Source: Bacilli bacterium
Lineage (GTDB): Bacteria; Bacillota_I; Bacilli_A; RFN20; UBA1709
Direction: 5' to 3'
Assembly: GCA_017457045.1 (NCBI GenBank)
Contig: JAFTIF010000017.1
Location: 1-5,121, forward strand
DNA length: 5,121 bases
Part shown: one piece after another, positions 1-5,121 of the stretch
Layout: each line of letters begins with the position of its first letter
How positions within the stretch are numbered: the stretch's first letter is position 1
Program-made: the position numbers and the translations under genes
The notes under the pieces: model-generated
What the model saw: only the letters and a program-made list of their open reading frames with translations
Databases searched by the model: none
What the model was told of the DNA's origin: nothing

Positions 1-593
1 AAGCGATGGATAGAAGCGGGATATGTTATGATCCAGTTCAACAGGGTATAGTAATTCCGCATTATAATATAGATGGACAATTAATAGGAATAAGAGAGAG
101 AACTTTAATAAAAGAAAACGAAAGTAATGGTAAGTATAAACCTGCTATATTAAACTATCAAATGTATAATCACCCATTAGGTTTTAATCTTTATAATTTA
201 AACAATAGTAAAGATAATATAAAACAAATGAAAAAAGTATTTATATTTGAAGGAGAAAAAAGTTGTTTATTATATCAAAGTTATTTTGGTGTAGAAAATG
301 ATTTAAGTGTAGCAGTATGCGGAAGTAGTTTAATTAATTATCAAGTGCAACTATTATTATCACTTGGTGTTGAAGAAATTATTATTGCTTTTGATAAACA
401 GTTCCAAGAAATTGGGGATGACGAATGGAAAAAGTGGACTAAGAAATTAAAAGACTTACATAAAAAATATGGTTCATTAGTTCAGGTAACTTTTATGTTC
501 GATCTTAATAATAATATAGGTTACAAAGATAGCCCTATTGATTGCGGAAAAGAAATATTTTTAAAGATGTTTAATGAAAGGGTGGCATTATAA
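1..593 (+). CDS. DnaG-like primase, C-terminal part (5' end outside window)
   Basis: This is a DnaG-family primase fragment that would synthesise RNA primers for DNA replication. The frame is open from the first base of the window. The ATG at position 6 is probably internal, because the protein begins in the middle of a domain. Numbering from that ATG, residues about 13-33 (GIVIPHYNIDGQLIGIRER) match the late RNAP-basal segment of DnaG (RIVFPI..DG.VIGF.GR type). Residues 77-85 (KVFIFEGEK) form the first TOPRIM motif with catalytic Glu82. Residues 126-132 (IIAFDKQ) form the second, with Asp130 kept, but the usual second Asp of DxD is Gln132. Residues 174-180 (KDSPIDCG) match the KDspxDxG segment common downstream of TOPRIM in phage primases. 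The N-terminal zinc finger and early core are not in the window. No helicase-interaction domain follows, since the protein ends about 15 residues after that motif, which suggests a compact phage primase. The stop overlaps the next gene's start (TAATG). The family call is firm; activity is not proven. Confidence 0.85.
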   Translation, partial: AMDRSGICYDPVQQGIVIPHYNIDGQLIGIRERTLIKENESNGKYKPAILNYQMYNHPLGFNLYNLNNSKDNIKQMKKVFIFEGEKSCLLYQSYFGVENDLSVAVCGSSLINYQVQLLLSLGVEEIIIAFDKQFQEIGDDEWKKWTKKLKDLHKKYGSLVQVTFMFDLNNNIGYKDSPIDCGKEIFLKMFNERVAL

Positions 594-910
594 TGAAAAA
601 TAATATGGAAATGATAAAGATGCAACTTCAATTAAGAGGTTTTGAGATAAAAGACACTATAAAAGATATAGATGGTTGTCTATCCCATATATATGCTGAA
701 AAAGGATGTATGTATTATTGCGTAGTAGCGCCACATGAAGGAAATGATTTCAGTTATATGTTGCGTAGAAATCCTATTGTTACTTTTGATAGATGGAGTA
801 CTGTAGATTTAGAAAATTTTTATAATAGTGCAGAAGATTTATTAAAAGAGTTAGATTATACTAAAGATTTAGAATCTATCATTATAATGTGTTGTAGTGA
901 TGATGAATAA
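593..910 (+). CDS. Hypothetical protein, 105 aa, coupled to primase
   Basis: I do not recognise this protein. It is small, acidic at the C-terminus (ends CCSDDE) and has no signal peptide or clear membrane segment. Residues 36-50 (KGCMYYCVVAPHEGN) look like beta strands. A Phe/Tyr/Leu/Glu-rich helical stretch at about 72-90 follows, then a hydrophobic strand (SIIIMCC) near the end. Four cysteines (at 29, 39, 43 and the CC pair counted by position) are not arranged as an obvious zinc site. The start at 593 is favoured over the internal Met5, Met7 and Met10 because AAAGGGTGG at 577-585 sits about 7 nt upstream, and because the ATG overlaps the primase stop by one base, indicating translational coupling. 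It is followed by another overlapping small gene. An early-phage or replication-accessory role is inferred from position alone. Confidence 0.7.
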   Translation: MKNNMEMIKMQLQLRGFEIKDTIKDIDGCLSHIYAEKGCMYYCVVAPHEGNDFSYMLRRNPIVTFDRWSTVDLENFYNSAEDLLKELDYTKDLESIIIMCCSDDE

Positions 911-1070
911 AGAAATGTTAGAATATAGAAAGAAACATCCTAAATGCAAGTGGTGTAAATGGTATAAATATAACACTTGGCAAGATTGCCACTGGATAAC
1001 TTGTTATGGAACTTGCGAATTGAAAGATAAAATAATAAATTTTGATAGTATGTTAAGATTATGTAAATAA
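903..1070 (+). CDS. Small Cys/Trp-rich protein, 55 aa (putative zinc-binding)
   Basis: This short open frame starts inside the end of the previous gene (8-nt overlap) and ends at TAA 1068-1070. It encodes a strongly biased protein with a basic N-terminus (YRKKHPK), then Cys15-K-W-Cys18-K-W-Y, then Cys29-H-W-I-T-Cys34-Y-G-T-Cys38, with Cys54 near the end. Six Cys, two His and four Trp in 55 residues is far from what a random AT-rich frame would give. It suggests a small zinc or iron binding knuckle (CxxC plus CxxxxCxxxC). No good Shine-Dalgarno site lies before ATG 903 or the alternative ATG 915, so translation is probably by coupling or reinitiation at the upstream stop. Small Cys-rich proteins of this kind are frequent in phages of Gram-positive bacteria, and their functions are mostly unknown. 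I cannot assign a family. Confidence 0.6.
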   Translation: MNKEMLEYRKKHPKCKWCKWYKYNTWQDCHWITCYGTCELKDKIINFDSMLRLCK

Positions 1071-1092
1071 TACACAGTAAAGGAGAGTAACA

Positions 1093-1167
1093 ATGATTAT
1101 GAAAAAGACATTCCAATGGATAATAGATAAAATAGTCTCATTCTTCTATGATAAGGAGATGAAGTAA
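1093..1167 (+). CDS. Putative 24-aa microprotein or leader peptide
   Basis: ATG 1093 is preceded by a textbook Shine-Dalgarno sequence, AAAGGAG at 1079-1085, with 7 nt of spacing. The frame encodes MIMKKTFQWIIDKIVSFFYD followed by KEMK, and stops at TAA 1165-1167, whose last base is the first base of the next gene's ATG (TAATG). The peptide is basic at its N-terminus and has an amphipathic or hydrophobic stretch at residues 7-19 that could lie on a membrane or protein surface, though it is short for a transmembrane helix. Its last codons contain the next gene's ribosome binding site (AAGGAG 1153-1158), so an obvious possible role is translational coupling of the downstream zinc-binding protein. 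It could also be a genuine microprotein. The SD quality and the exact stop/start overlap are the evidence; the function is unknown. Confidence 0.5.
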   Translation: MIMKKTFQWIIDKIVSFFYDKEMK

Positions 1168-1412
1168 TGAGACGCGAATATATTGGAAAAATCCCAGCGG
1201 TAGGAACTTGTGATGGTTGTAAAGAATATGGACAATTATATAGGACTTATTTTCATTATAACTTTAAATGTGAATGTCATAGTCCAAATCATTTTGTAGT
1301 AAAAGACCATTGTAAAATGTGCGTTCCTGTTGAACCTATGGAACAAAAAATTACATTTAGTAAAGAACAAATAAAAGAAATGGAGGAAAAGTATGAAGTA
1401 TCAGTTAATTAA
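1167..1412 (+). CDS. Cys/His-rich putative zinc-binding protein, 81 aa
   Basis: The protein is full of possible metal ligands in ordered pairs: Cys15-D-G-Cys18, Cys35-E-Cys37-His38, His42, and His48-Cys49-K-M-Cys52. Aromatic residues (YRTYFHYNF, 25-33) separate the first two. This points to a compact zinc ribbon or binuclear zinc fold in residues 10-55, followed by a charged helical tail (FSKEQIKEMEEKYE, 64-77). The sequence style (YFHYNFKCECHSPNHF, then HCKxCVPxEP) resembles hypothetical proteins I associate with phages and mobile elements of gut Firmicutes, but I cannot name a family. The start is supported by AAGGAG at 1153-1158, about 8 nt upstream, and by overlap with the preceding micro-ORF stop. 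Its 3' end overlaps recJ by 20 nt, so the two are probably co-translated. A nucleic-acid-binding or RecJ-accessory role is inference only. Confidence 0.75.
   Translation: MRREYIGKIPAVGTCDGCKEYGQLYRTYFHYNFKCECHSPNHFVVKDHCKMCVPVEPMEQKITFSKEQIKEMEEKYEVSVN
1382..1386 (+). promoter_or_regulatory. Ribosome binding site of recJ (GGAGG)
   Basis: GGAGG lies 6 nt before ATG 1393, inside the 3' coding end of the zinc-binding protein gene. It fixes the recJ start despite the 20-nt overlap between the two genes. Confidence 0.75.
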
Positions 1413-3144
1413 GCCTATTAATCCAGAATTAAGTACCATAGAACAAATTTTAACTAACAGAGGAATTCCAAGAGAAGAGGTTTATCATTATCTTAATACT
1501 ACTGATGATGATATTAGTAGCCCATTAGATCTTGGCGAAAAATCTTTAAATGCGGCTGCTCAAACTGTTATTCAACATATTTTTTCCAAAGATAAAACAT
1601 TGGTTATATGCGACTGTGACTGCGATGGTTTTACATCTGCTGCACTATTAATAAATTATTTATATGACTTATTCCCAAGTTATGTAGAAACAGGTTTAAA
1701 ATGGTTTGTTCATGAAGATAAACAACATGGACTTGAAGATGTAATGGACTATATTAATTCACACGATTTTAAATTGGTTATTGTACCAGATGCAGGAAGC
1801 AATGATTATGAATATCACCGCCAACTAAAAGAACGTGGTATCGATGTAATTGTATTAGACCACCACTTAGCTGATGAAACTAGCCCATATGCAATAGTAG
1901 TTAACAATCAATTATGTGATTATGAAAATAAAGAATTATCAGGCGTTGGTGTTGTGTACCAATTCTGTAGATTTATAGATGAAAAAATGAAAACAAGTTT
2001 TGCAGATGAATATTTAGACCTTGTAGCTCTAGGTCTTACTGGAGATATGATGAGTCTAACATCAATAGAAACAAAACATTTAATAAATAAAGGTTTTGAA
2101 CCTAATAATATTAAAAACCCATATATCTATGAAATGTGGCAAAAGAATAAATTTAAACTTGGAGAGCACATAACTTCAATAGACGCCGCATTCTATATCG
2201 TACCTATGGTAAATGCAGTTCAAAGAAGTGGAACAATAGAAGAAAAGGAATTATTATTTAAGTCTATGCTTAAATATGAAGCTTTTGAAGTAATACCTTC
2301 TACTAAACGCGGTTGTAAAGGACAAACTGAAAGACTTGTAGAACAAGCAGTTCGTATGTCTACTAATGTTAAAAATAGACAGACAAGAGCACAAGATGCA
2401 AGTATGGAATACCTAGAAAATAGAATTAAAAAAGAGAATATGATGGATAGAAAAGTCTTATTATTTACTCTTGAACCTGGGAAAGTAGACAAGAATATCG
2501 CGGGATTAATTGCGAATAAGATTTCCGCAAAATATCAAAGACCTTCTTGTATGCTTACAAAAGTAGGAGATGTTTATCAAGGTAGTGCTCGTGGATATGA
2601 GATGTCTGGAGTAACAAACTTTAAAGATATATGTGATGAAACTGACTGCGTAAACTGGACAGCTGGACATCAAAATGCATTTGGTATTAGTATCAATGCA
2701 GATAAAATAGAAGAATTTTTAGAAAAAACTGATATAGTTCTTGCTAATATGGCATCTGAACCTGTTTATTATGTAGATTATATCTATAATGGTGCGGATG
2801 TCAACCCTCAAGATATCTTAGCAATTAGTGATTTAAGTGATTTGTGGGGGAAAGATATGGATGAAGCTATGGTTGCAGTTAAGGATATAAAAATCAGTAA
2901 AGAATTAGTGGTTGTTTATAGAAAAACAAGCAATACATTAAAAATTACTTTACCTAATAAAGTAAGTTTAATGAAATTCAATGCAACAGATGAAGAATGT
3001 GAAATGTTAGAAAATCAAACAGGAGCATATATACAAATGGATATTGTTGGTAAATGTCATAAGAATGAATGGCTAGGAAATATTACCCCTCAAATCTTTA
3101 TCGAAGATTGGGAAGTTACAGGACAGGGAAAATATTTATTCTAA
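1393..3144 (+). CDS. recJ: RecJ-like single-stranded-DNA-specific exonuclease (DHH/DHHA1)
   Basis: RecJ degrades single-stranded DNA 5' to 3' using two Mn/Mg ions and acts in recombination, repair and clearing of replication intermediates. At 583 aa this copy is full length (E. coli RecJ is about 577 aa). The DHH-domain motifs are complete: I, DCDCDG with Asp74, Asp76 and Asp78; II, VPDAGSND with Asp133; III, LDHH at 155-158; and IV, LGLTGDMMSL with Asp218. The linker helices (about 300-350) are rich in Lys/Arg/Glu. The DHHA1 domain shows KNIAGLIANKI (367-377), GSARGY (397-402, the GSgRS element) and AGHQNAFGISI (424-434, the GGHxxAAG element). The remaining 130 or so residues are beta-rich and correspond to the OB-fold DNA-binding region. 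No key residue is missing, so it should be active. It overlaps the upstream gene by 20 nt, has its own RBS, and is the last gene before a strong terminator. Phage origin is inferred from the neighbours. Confidence 0.95.
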   Translation: MKYQLIKPINPELSTIEQILTNRGIPREEVYHYLNTTDDDISSPLDLGEKSLNAAAQTVIQHIFSKDKTLVICDCDCDGFTSAALLINYLYDLFPSYVETGLKWFVHEDKQHGLEDVMDYINSHDFKLVIVPDAGSNDYEYHRQLKERGIDVIVLDHHLADETSPYAIVVNNQLCDYENKELSGVGVVYQFCRFIDEKMKTSFADEYLDLVALGLTGDMMSLTSIETKHLINKGFEPNNIKNPYIYEMWQKNKFKLGEHITSIDAAFYIVPMVNAVQRSGTIEEKELLFKSMLKYEAFEVIPSTKRGCKGQTERLVEQAVRMSTNVKNRQTRAQDASMEYLENRIKKENMMDRKVLLFTLEPGKVDKNIAGLIANKISAKYQRPSCMLTKVGDVYQGSARGYEMSGVTNFKDICDETDCVNWTAGHQNAFGISINADKIEEFLEKTDIVLANMASEPVYYVDYIYNGADVNPQDILAISDLSDLWGKDMDEAMVAVKDIKISKELVVVYRKTSNTLKITLPNKVSLMKFNATDEECEMLENQTGAYIQMDIVGKCHKNEWLGNITPQIFIEDWEVTGQGKYLF

Positions 3145-3165
3145 TGCTTGGACCACAGGCGATCG

Positions 3166-3200
3166 AAATCCCAAATGAAAAATGCTCTTTGGGATTTTTT
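3166..3200 (+). terminator. Intrinsic terminator after recJ
   Basis: A perfect 10-bp inverted repeat, AAATCCCAAA (3166-3175) and TTTGGGATTT (3188-3197), encloses a 12-nt loop (3176-3187). It runs into six consecutive T (3195-3200). It starts 21 nt after the recJ stop. There is no T-run on the opposite strand, so it should act only on + strand transcripts. It closes the primase-recJ unit and separates it from the helicase unit. Confidence 0.9.
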
Positions 3201-3208
3201 GCTTGAAT

Positions 3209-3237
3209 TTTACTATTTAATAAAAATATGATATAAT
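3209..3237 (+). promoter_or_regulatory. Extended -10 promoter for the helicase gene
   Basis: TTTACT (3209-3214) is a moderate -35 box. A 17-nt spacer follows, ending in an extended -10 TG (3229-3230), and then a perfect TATAAT (3232-3237). It lies directly after the terminator and leaves a leader of roughly 20 nt before ATG 3263. The 13 bases ATGATATAATATT (3228-3240) recur exactly in the second promoter at 4478-4490. The layout fits a housekeeping sigma-A-type promoter, consistent with early phage expression. Confidence 0.85.
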
Positions 3238-3262
3238 ATTATTATATAAAAGGAGTGATAAA

Positions 3263-4453
3263 ATGGAACTAACTCAAAAGCAAAAAGAAGGTTTAGAAAT
3301 AGCATTAGATAGATTTTTACAAGGAGAAAAATACACAATTATAAGCGGGTATGCGGGTACTGGAAAATCTACCCTAGTTAAACATCTTATAGATGCGTTA
3401 CCAGGAATAGACCCAGAACAAGATGTAGTATATACTAGCTTTACAGGAAAAGCAACACAAGTTCTTGCGAAAAAGGGCAATAAAAATACAAGCACTTTAC
3501 ATAAATTATTATTTAAAAGTGTCCCTATGCCAGATGGAACTTTTAAAAGAATACCTGTAACTCATATACCATATAAAGTGGTTGTTGTAGATGAAATTAG
3601 TATGGCTCCTAAAAGTTTAGTTTCTAAACTTATGAATTATCATGTCTATGTTATCGGACTAGGAGATCCATTCCAATTACCTCCAGTGGAGAAAAATGAA
3701 GATAATCATTTATTAGATAATCCACACGTGTTCTTAGATGAGATTATGCGTCAAGCTGCGGAAAGTGAAATTATACAATTAACTATGAAAATTAGAAATG
3801 GAGAACCTATTCCTTATATGAAAGGAAAAGAAGTTCAAGTTATTAAAATGGAAGAATTAAATACAGGTATGTTATTTTGGGCAGACCAAGTTTTAGTTGC
3901 AACAAATGCAATGAGAACTAGAATTAATGATGAAATGCGTCAAATATTAGGACGCGGAAATAAACCTGAAGATGGCGATAAAGTAATTTGTTGCCGCAAT
4001 TATTGGGATTTACTTGCTGATAACGCATCGCCGCTTATCAATGGAACTATTGGAACAATTCAAAATAGTTTTGTAAGTTTTAATAAAATACCAGGCTTCT
4101 TCTTTTCAAACTATACACCTAAAAATATAGATGTGTTAAGAACAAATTTTATTGGAGATTGTGGAGAAAATTATGGAGTTTTACCTATGGATAATAAAAT
4201 GATATTAGAAGGAGTTAAAACTTTGGATTGGAAAACTGAGTATAAAATTGCTAAAAATCCAAAATATTTTAGTTTATTGCCTCTTGAATTTACTTATGCA
4301 TATGCAATTACTACACATAAATCTCAAGGTAGCGAATGGGACAAAGTATTAGTAATTGAAGAACGCTTCCCTTTTGATAAAGAGGAACACGCTAGATGGT
4401 TATATACAGCTTGCACTAGAGCATCAGAAAAACTAGTGTTAGTTCGTCCGTAA
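3263..4453 (+). CDS. SF1B DNA helicase, RecD2/Dda-like
   Basis: This is a 5' to 3' superfamily 1B DNA helicase or translocase, probably used in replication start, fork remodelling or recombination. At 396 aa it is compact, closer to T4 Dda (about 439 aa) than to bacterial RecD2, which carries an extra N-terminal region absent here. Motifs in order are Walker A SGYAGTGKST (28-37), motif Ia TSFTGKAT (58-65), Walker B VVVDEIS (107-113; Asp110, Glu111), motif III GDPFQLPPV (134-142), an LDEIMRQ segment with Arg163 (158-164), motif V-like YAITTHKSQGSEWD (347-360), and motif VI YTACTRASEKLVLV (381-394) with the arginine finger Arg386. All catalytic residues are present. AGGAG at 3251-3255, 7 nt upstream, fixes the start. 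It is preceded by its own promoter and is not followed by a visible terminator, so readthrough into the polymerase unit is likely. The Dda-versus-RecD2 placement is inference. Confidence 0.93.
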   Translation: MELTQKQKEGLEIALDRFLQGEKYTIISGYAGTGKSTLVKHLIDALPGIDPEQDVVYTSFTGKATQVLAKKGNKNTSTLHKLLFKSVPMPDGTFKRIPVTHIPYKVVVVDEISMAPKSLVSKLMNYHVYVIGLGDPFQLPPVEKNEDNHLLDNPHVFLDEIMRQAAESEIIQLTMKIRNGEPIPYMKGKEVQVIKMEELNTGMLFWADQVLVATNAMRTRINDEMRQILGRGNKPEDGDKVICCRNYWDLLADNASPLINGTIGTIQNSFVSFNKIPGFFFSNYTPKNIDVLRTNFIGDCGENYGVLPMDNKMILEGVKTLDWKTEYKIAKNPKYFSLLPLEFTYAYAITTHKSQGSEWDKVLVIEERFPFDKEEHARWLYTACTRASEKLVLVRP

Positions 4454-4458
4454 TCTAT

Positions 4459-4487
4459 TTGATTATTTTGAAAAAAAATGATATAAT
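4459..4487 (+). promoter_or_regulatory. Extended -10 promoter for the 96-aa protein and dnaE
   Basis: TTGATT (4459-4464), a 17-nt spacer, TG (4479-4480) and TATAAT (4482-4487) form a near-consensus promoter immediately after the helicase stop. It shares the exact 13-mer ATGATATAATATT with the helicase promoter and has the same 17-nt spacing. The predicted transcript start falls near 4494, giving a leader of about 23 nt to ATG 4517. No hairpin terminator with G/C pairs is visible between the helicase and this promoter. Confidence 0.85.
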
Positions 4488-4500
4488 ATTTATATAAATA
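4487..4500 (+). repeat. 14-bp perfect palindrome over the predicted transcription start
   Basis: TATTTATATAAATA is its own reverse complement. It begins at the last base of the -10 box and spans the predicted start site, the usual place for a repressor operator. The core TTATATAA also occurs at 3242-3249, just downstream of the other promoter, shifted by 2 nt. The element is pure A/T in AT-rich DNA, so chance is a real alternative. Confidence 0.4.
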
Positions 4501-4516
4501 AGGAAAGGTGAAAAAA

Positions 4517-4807
4517 ATGACAATAAAAGATGAAACAGGAGCTTATGATTTTTATTGCAATGGTTATAGATATTTTCATAACTTACAAGAAACAAAAATA
4601 GAGTGGCAACAAATTCGCAATAATTCTCAAGCAAGACAGCATTATGGAGAAGATGTTATTGAATTTAATTCTATTACAGAATTAAATGAAACAATTCAAA
4701 AATTAACAGCTTTAAGAAATGCTGTTAATGGAAATAATTTTAATAATAGCCATATCCAAAAAGATTTTGGAGACAATGGTATTGCATATAATACAAAAGT
4801 ATATTAA
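4517..4807 (+). CDS. Hypothetical protein, 96 aa, upstream of DNA polymerase
   Basis: I do not recognise this protein. It is small and soluble-looking, with an aromatic N-terminal half (AYDFYCNGYRYFHNL, 9-23; then IEWQQIR, 28-34). A likely amphipathic helix at about 52-70 (SITELNETIQKLTALRNAV) has a leucine/isoleucine spacing that could pair helices. The tail is Asn-rich (NGNNFNNSHIQKDFGDN). The start chosen is ATG 4517 rather than GTG 4508, because the AAAGG of the ribosome binding site (4504-4508) would overlap that GTG but lies a normal 8 nt before the ATG. It is the first gene of a short transcription unit whose next member is the Pol III alpha gene, 23 nt downstream. That suggests early, replication-linked expression. 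Nothing in the sequence indicates a specific activity. Confidence 0.75.
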   Translation: MTIKDETGAYDFYCNGYRYFHNLQETKIEWQQIRNNSQARQHYGEDVIEFNSITELNETIQKLTALRNAVNGNNFNNSHIQKDFGDNGIAYNTKVY

Positions 4808-4818
4808 AACTTTAAGAT

Positions 4819-4825
4819 AGGAGGG
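4819..4825 (+). promoter_or_regulatory. Ribosome binding site of dnaE (AGGAGGG)
   Basis: AGGAGGG is the closest match in the window to the anti-SD consensus and lies 5 nt before ATG 4831. It sets the start of the polymerase gene and implies strong translation. Confidence 0.8.
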
Positions 4826-4830
4826 AAAAA

Positions 4831-5121
4831 ATGAGTAACCGTTTTGAAGTACATTCACATACACATTATTCAAATCTTCGTTTACTAGATTGTATTAATA
4901 GACCAAAAGACTTAGTAAAAAGAGCAATAGCATTAGGGTTAAGTGGAATAGCAATTACTGACCATGAAACTCTAGCGAGCCATATAGAATTAAATATATA
5001 TCAAAAGGAAGTTCAAAAAGAAAATCCTGATTTTAAAATTGTTTTAGGTAATGAAATATATTTAGTACCAAATAGAGAAAACGGACAAAAATATTTCCAC
5101 TTTATCTTAATGGCAAAAAAT
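4831..5121 (+). CDS. dnaE: DNA polymerase III alpha subunit, DnaE type, N-terminal PHP fragment (3' end outside window)
   Basis: This is the first 97 codons of a replicative C-family DNA polymerase, running off the window edge. The protein opens directly with a PHP domain: FEVHSHTHYS (5-14, the HxHxxYS element; His8, His10), LLDCINRPKDLVKRA (18-32; Asp20), GIAITDHETLASH (39-51; Asp44, His45, His51), VLGNEIYLV (71-79; Glu75) and YFHFILMAKN (88-97, matching the H.ilLAKN stretch of Pol III alpha). An N-terminal PHP without a preceding OB or exonuclease region points to DnaE rather than PolC. The likely metal ligands seen so far are all present, so the PHP site may be functional, for example as a proofreading or pyrophosphate-handling site, although later ligands lie outside. 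A free-standing PHP phosphoesterase is an alternative, but the LLDC and LMAKN segments favour the polymerase. Its position next to primase, RecJ and helicase genes supports a phage replisome role. Confidence 0.87.
   Translation, partial: MSNRFEVHSHTHYSNLRLLDCINRPKDLVKRAIALGLSGIAITDHETLASHIELNIYQKEVQKENPDFKIVLGNEIYLVPNRENGQKYFHFILMAKN

Noticed and set aside
6..8. ATG 6 as the true start of the primase
   Set aside because: The protein would begin in mid-domain, no upstream sequence is available to show an RBS, and the frame is open to the window edge.
2220..2492. Minus-strand open frame of 90 codons inside recJ
   Set aside because: It lies fully inside a well-supported gene, has Ser/Leu-rich shadow composition and no supporting context.
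3160..3165. CGATCG palindrome between recJ and the terminator
   Set aside because: A 6-bp palindrome is expected by chance and nothing else supports a function.
3203..3208. TTGAAT as the -35 box of the helicase promoter
   Set aside because: Spacing to TATAAT would be 23 nt; TTTACT at 3209-3214 gives 17 nt.
3274..3495. Minus-strand open frame of 73 codons inside the helicase gene
   Set aside because: It is antisense to the Walker A region of a certain gene and has no independent sign of coding.
4508..4516. GTG 4508 as start of the 96-aa protein
   Set aside because: The GTG overlaps the ribosome binding site itself; ATG 4517 has the correct spacing.
1..5121. CRISPR array, tRNA, riboswitch, IS element or defence system
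   Set aside because: I found no spaced direct repeats, cloverleaf, long structured leader, terminal inverted repeats or defence-type domains; intergenic space is too small for most of these.

Overview
The window looks like part of the DNA-replication module of a phage or prophage of a low-GC Gram-positive host (Bacillota, possibly a gut Clostridia or Bacillus relative). The signs are high A+T content, AGA-rich arginine codons, strong AGGAGG-type ribosome binding sites, consensus sigma-A-like promoters, dense overlapping genes all on the + strand, several tiny hypothetical genes, and replication enzymes divergent from the usual chromosomal copies. The standard genetic code fits; every complete gene ends in TAA. 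The host assignment is inference.

Layout. (1) Positions 1-593 hold the C-terminal part of a DnaG-like primase (end of the RNAP-basal region plus TOPRIM), cut by the window edge. (2) Positions 593-1412 hold four small genes: a 105-aa hypothetical, a 55-aa Cys/Trp-rich protein, a 24-aa microprotein with a canonical Shine-Dalgarno (SD) site, and an 81-aa Cys/His-rich putative zinc-binding protein. The second and third of these are too short for a standard ORF cutoff. (3) Positions 1393-3144 hold a full-length RecJ-type DHH/DHHA1 single-strand exonuclease, followed by a strong intrinsic terminator (3166-3200). (4) A new transcription unit starts with an extended -10 promoter (3209-3237) and encodes a compact SF1B helicase of the RecD2/Dda type (3263-4453). 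(5) A near-copy of that promoter (4459-4487) precedes a 96-aa hypothetical protein (4517-4807) and the 5' end of a DnaE-type DNA polymerase III alpha subunit (4831 to the edge), of which only part of the PHP domain is visible.

Together the genes specify primer synthesis (primase), 5'-end resection or recombination (RecJ), strand separation or remodelling (SF1B helicase) and replicative synthesis (Pol III alpha). This resembles, from memory, the SP-beta phage cluster in which a RecJ-like gene and a DnaE-like polymerase lie close together. I see no defence system, CRISPR array, tRNA, IS element or attachment site. The least explained parts are the Cys-rich and micro-ORFs between primase and RecJ, and the twin promoters with a palindrome at the predicted start site. 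Replication-associated roles for the small genes rest on position only.
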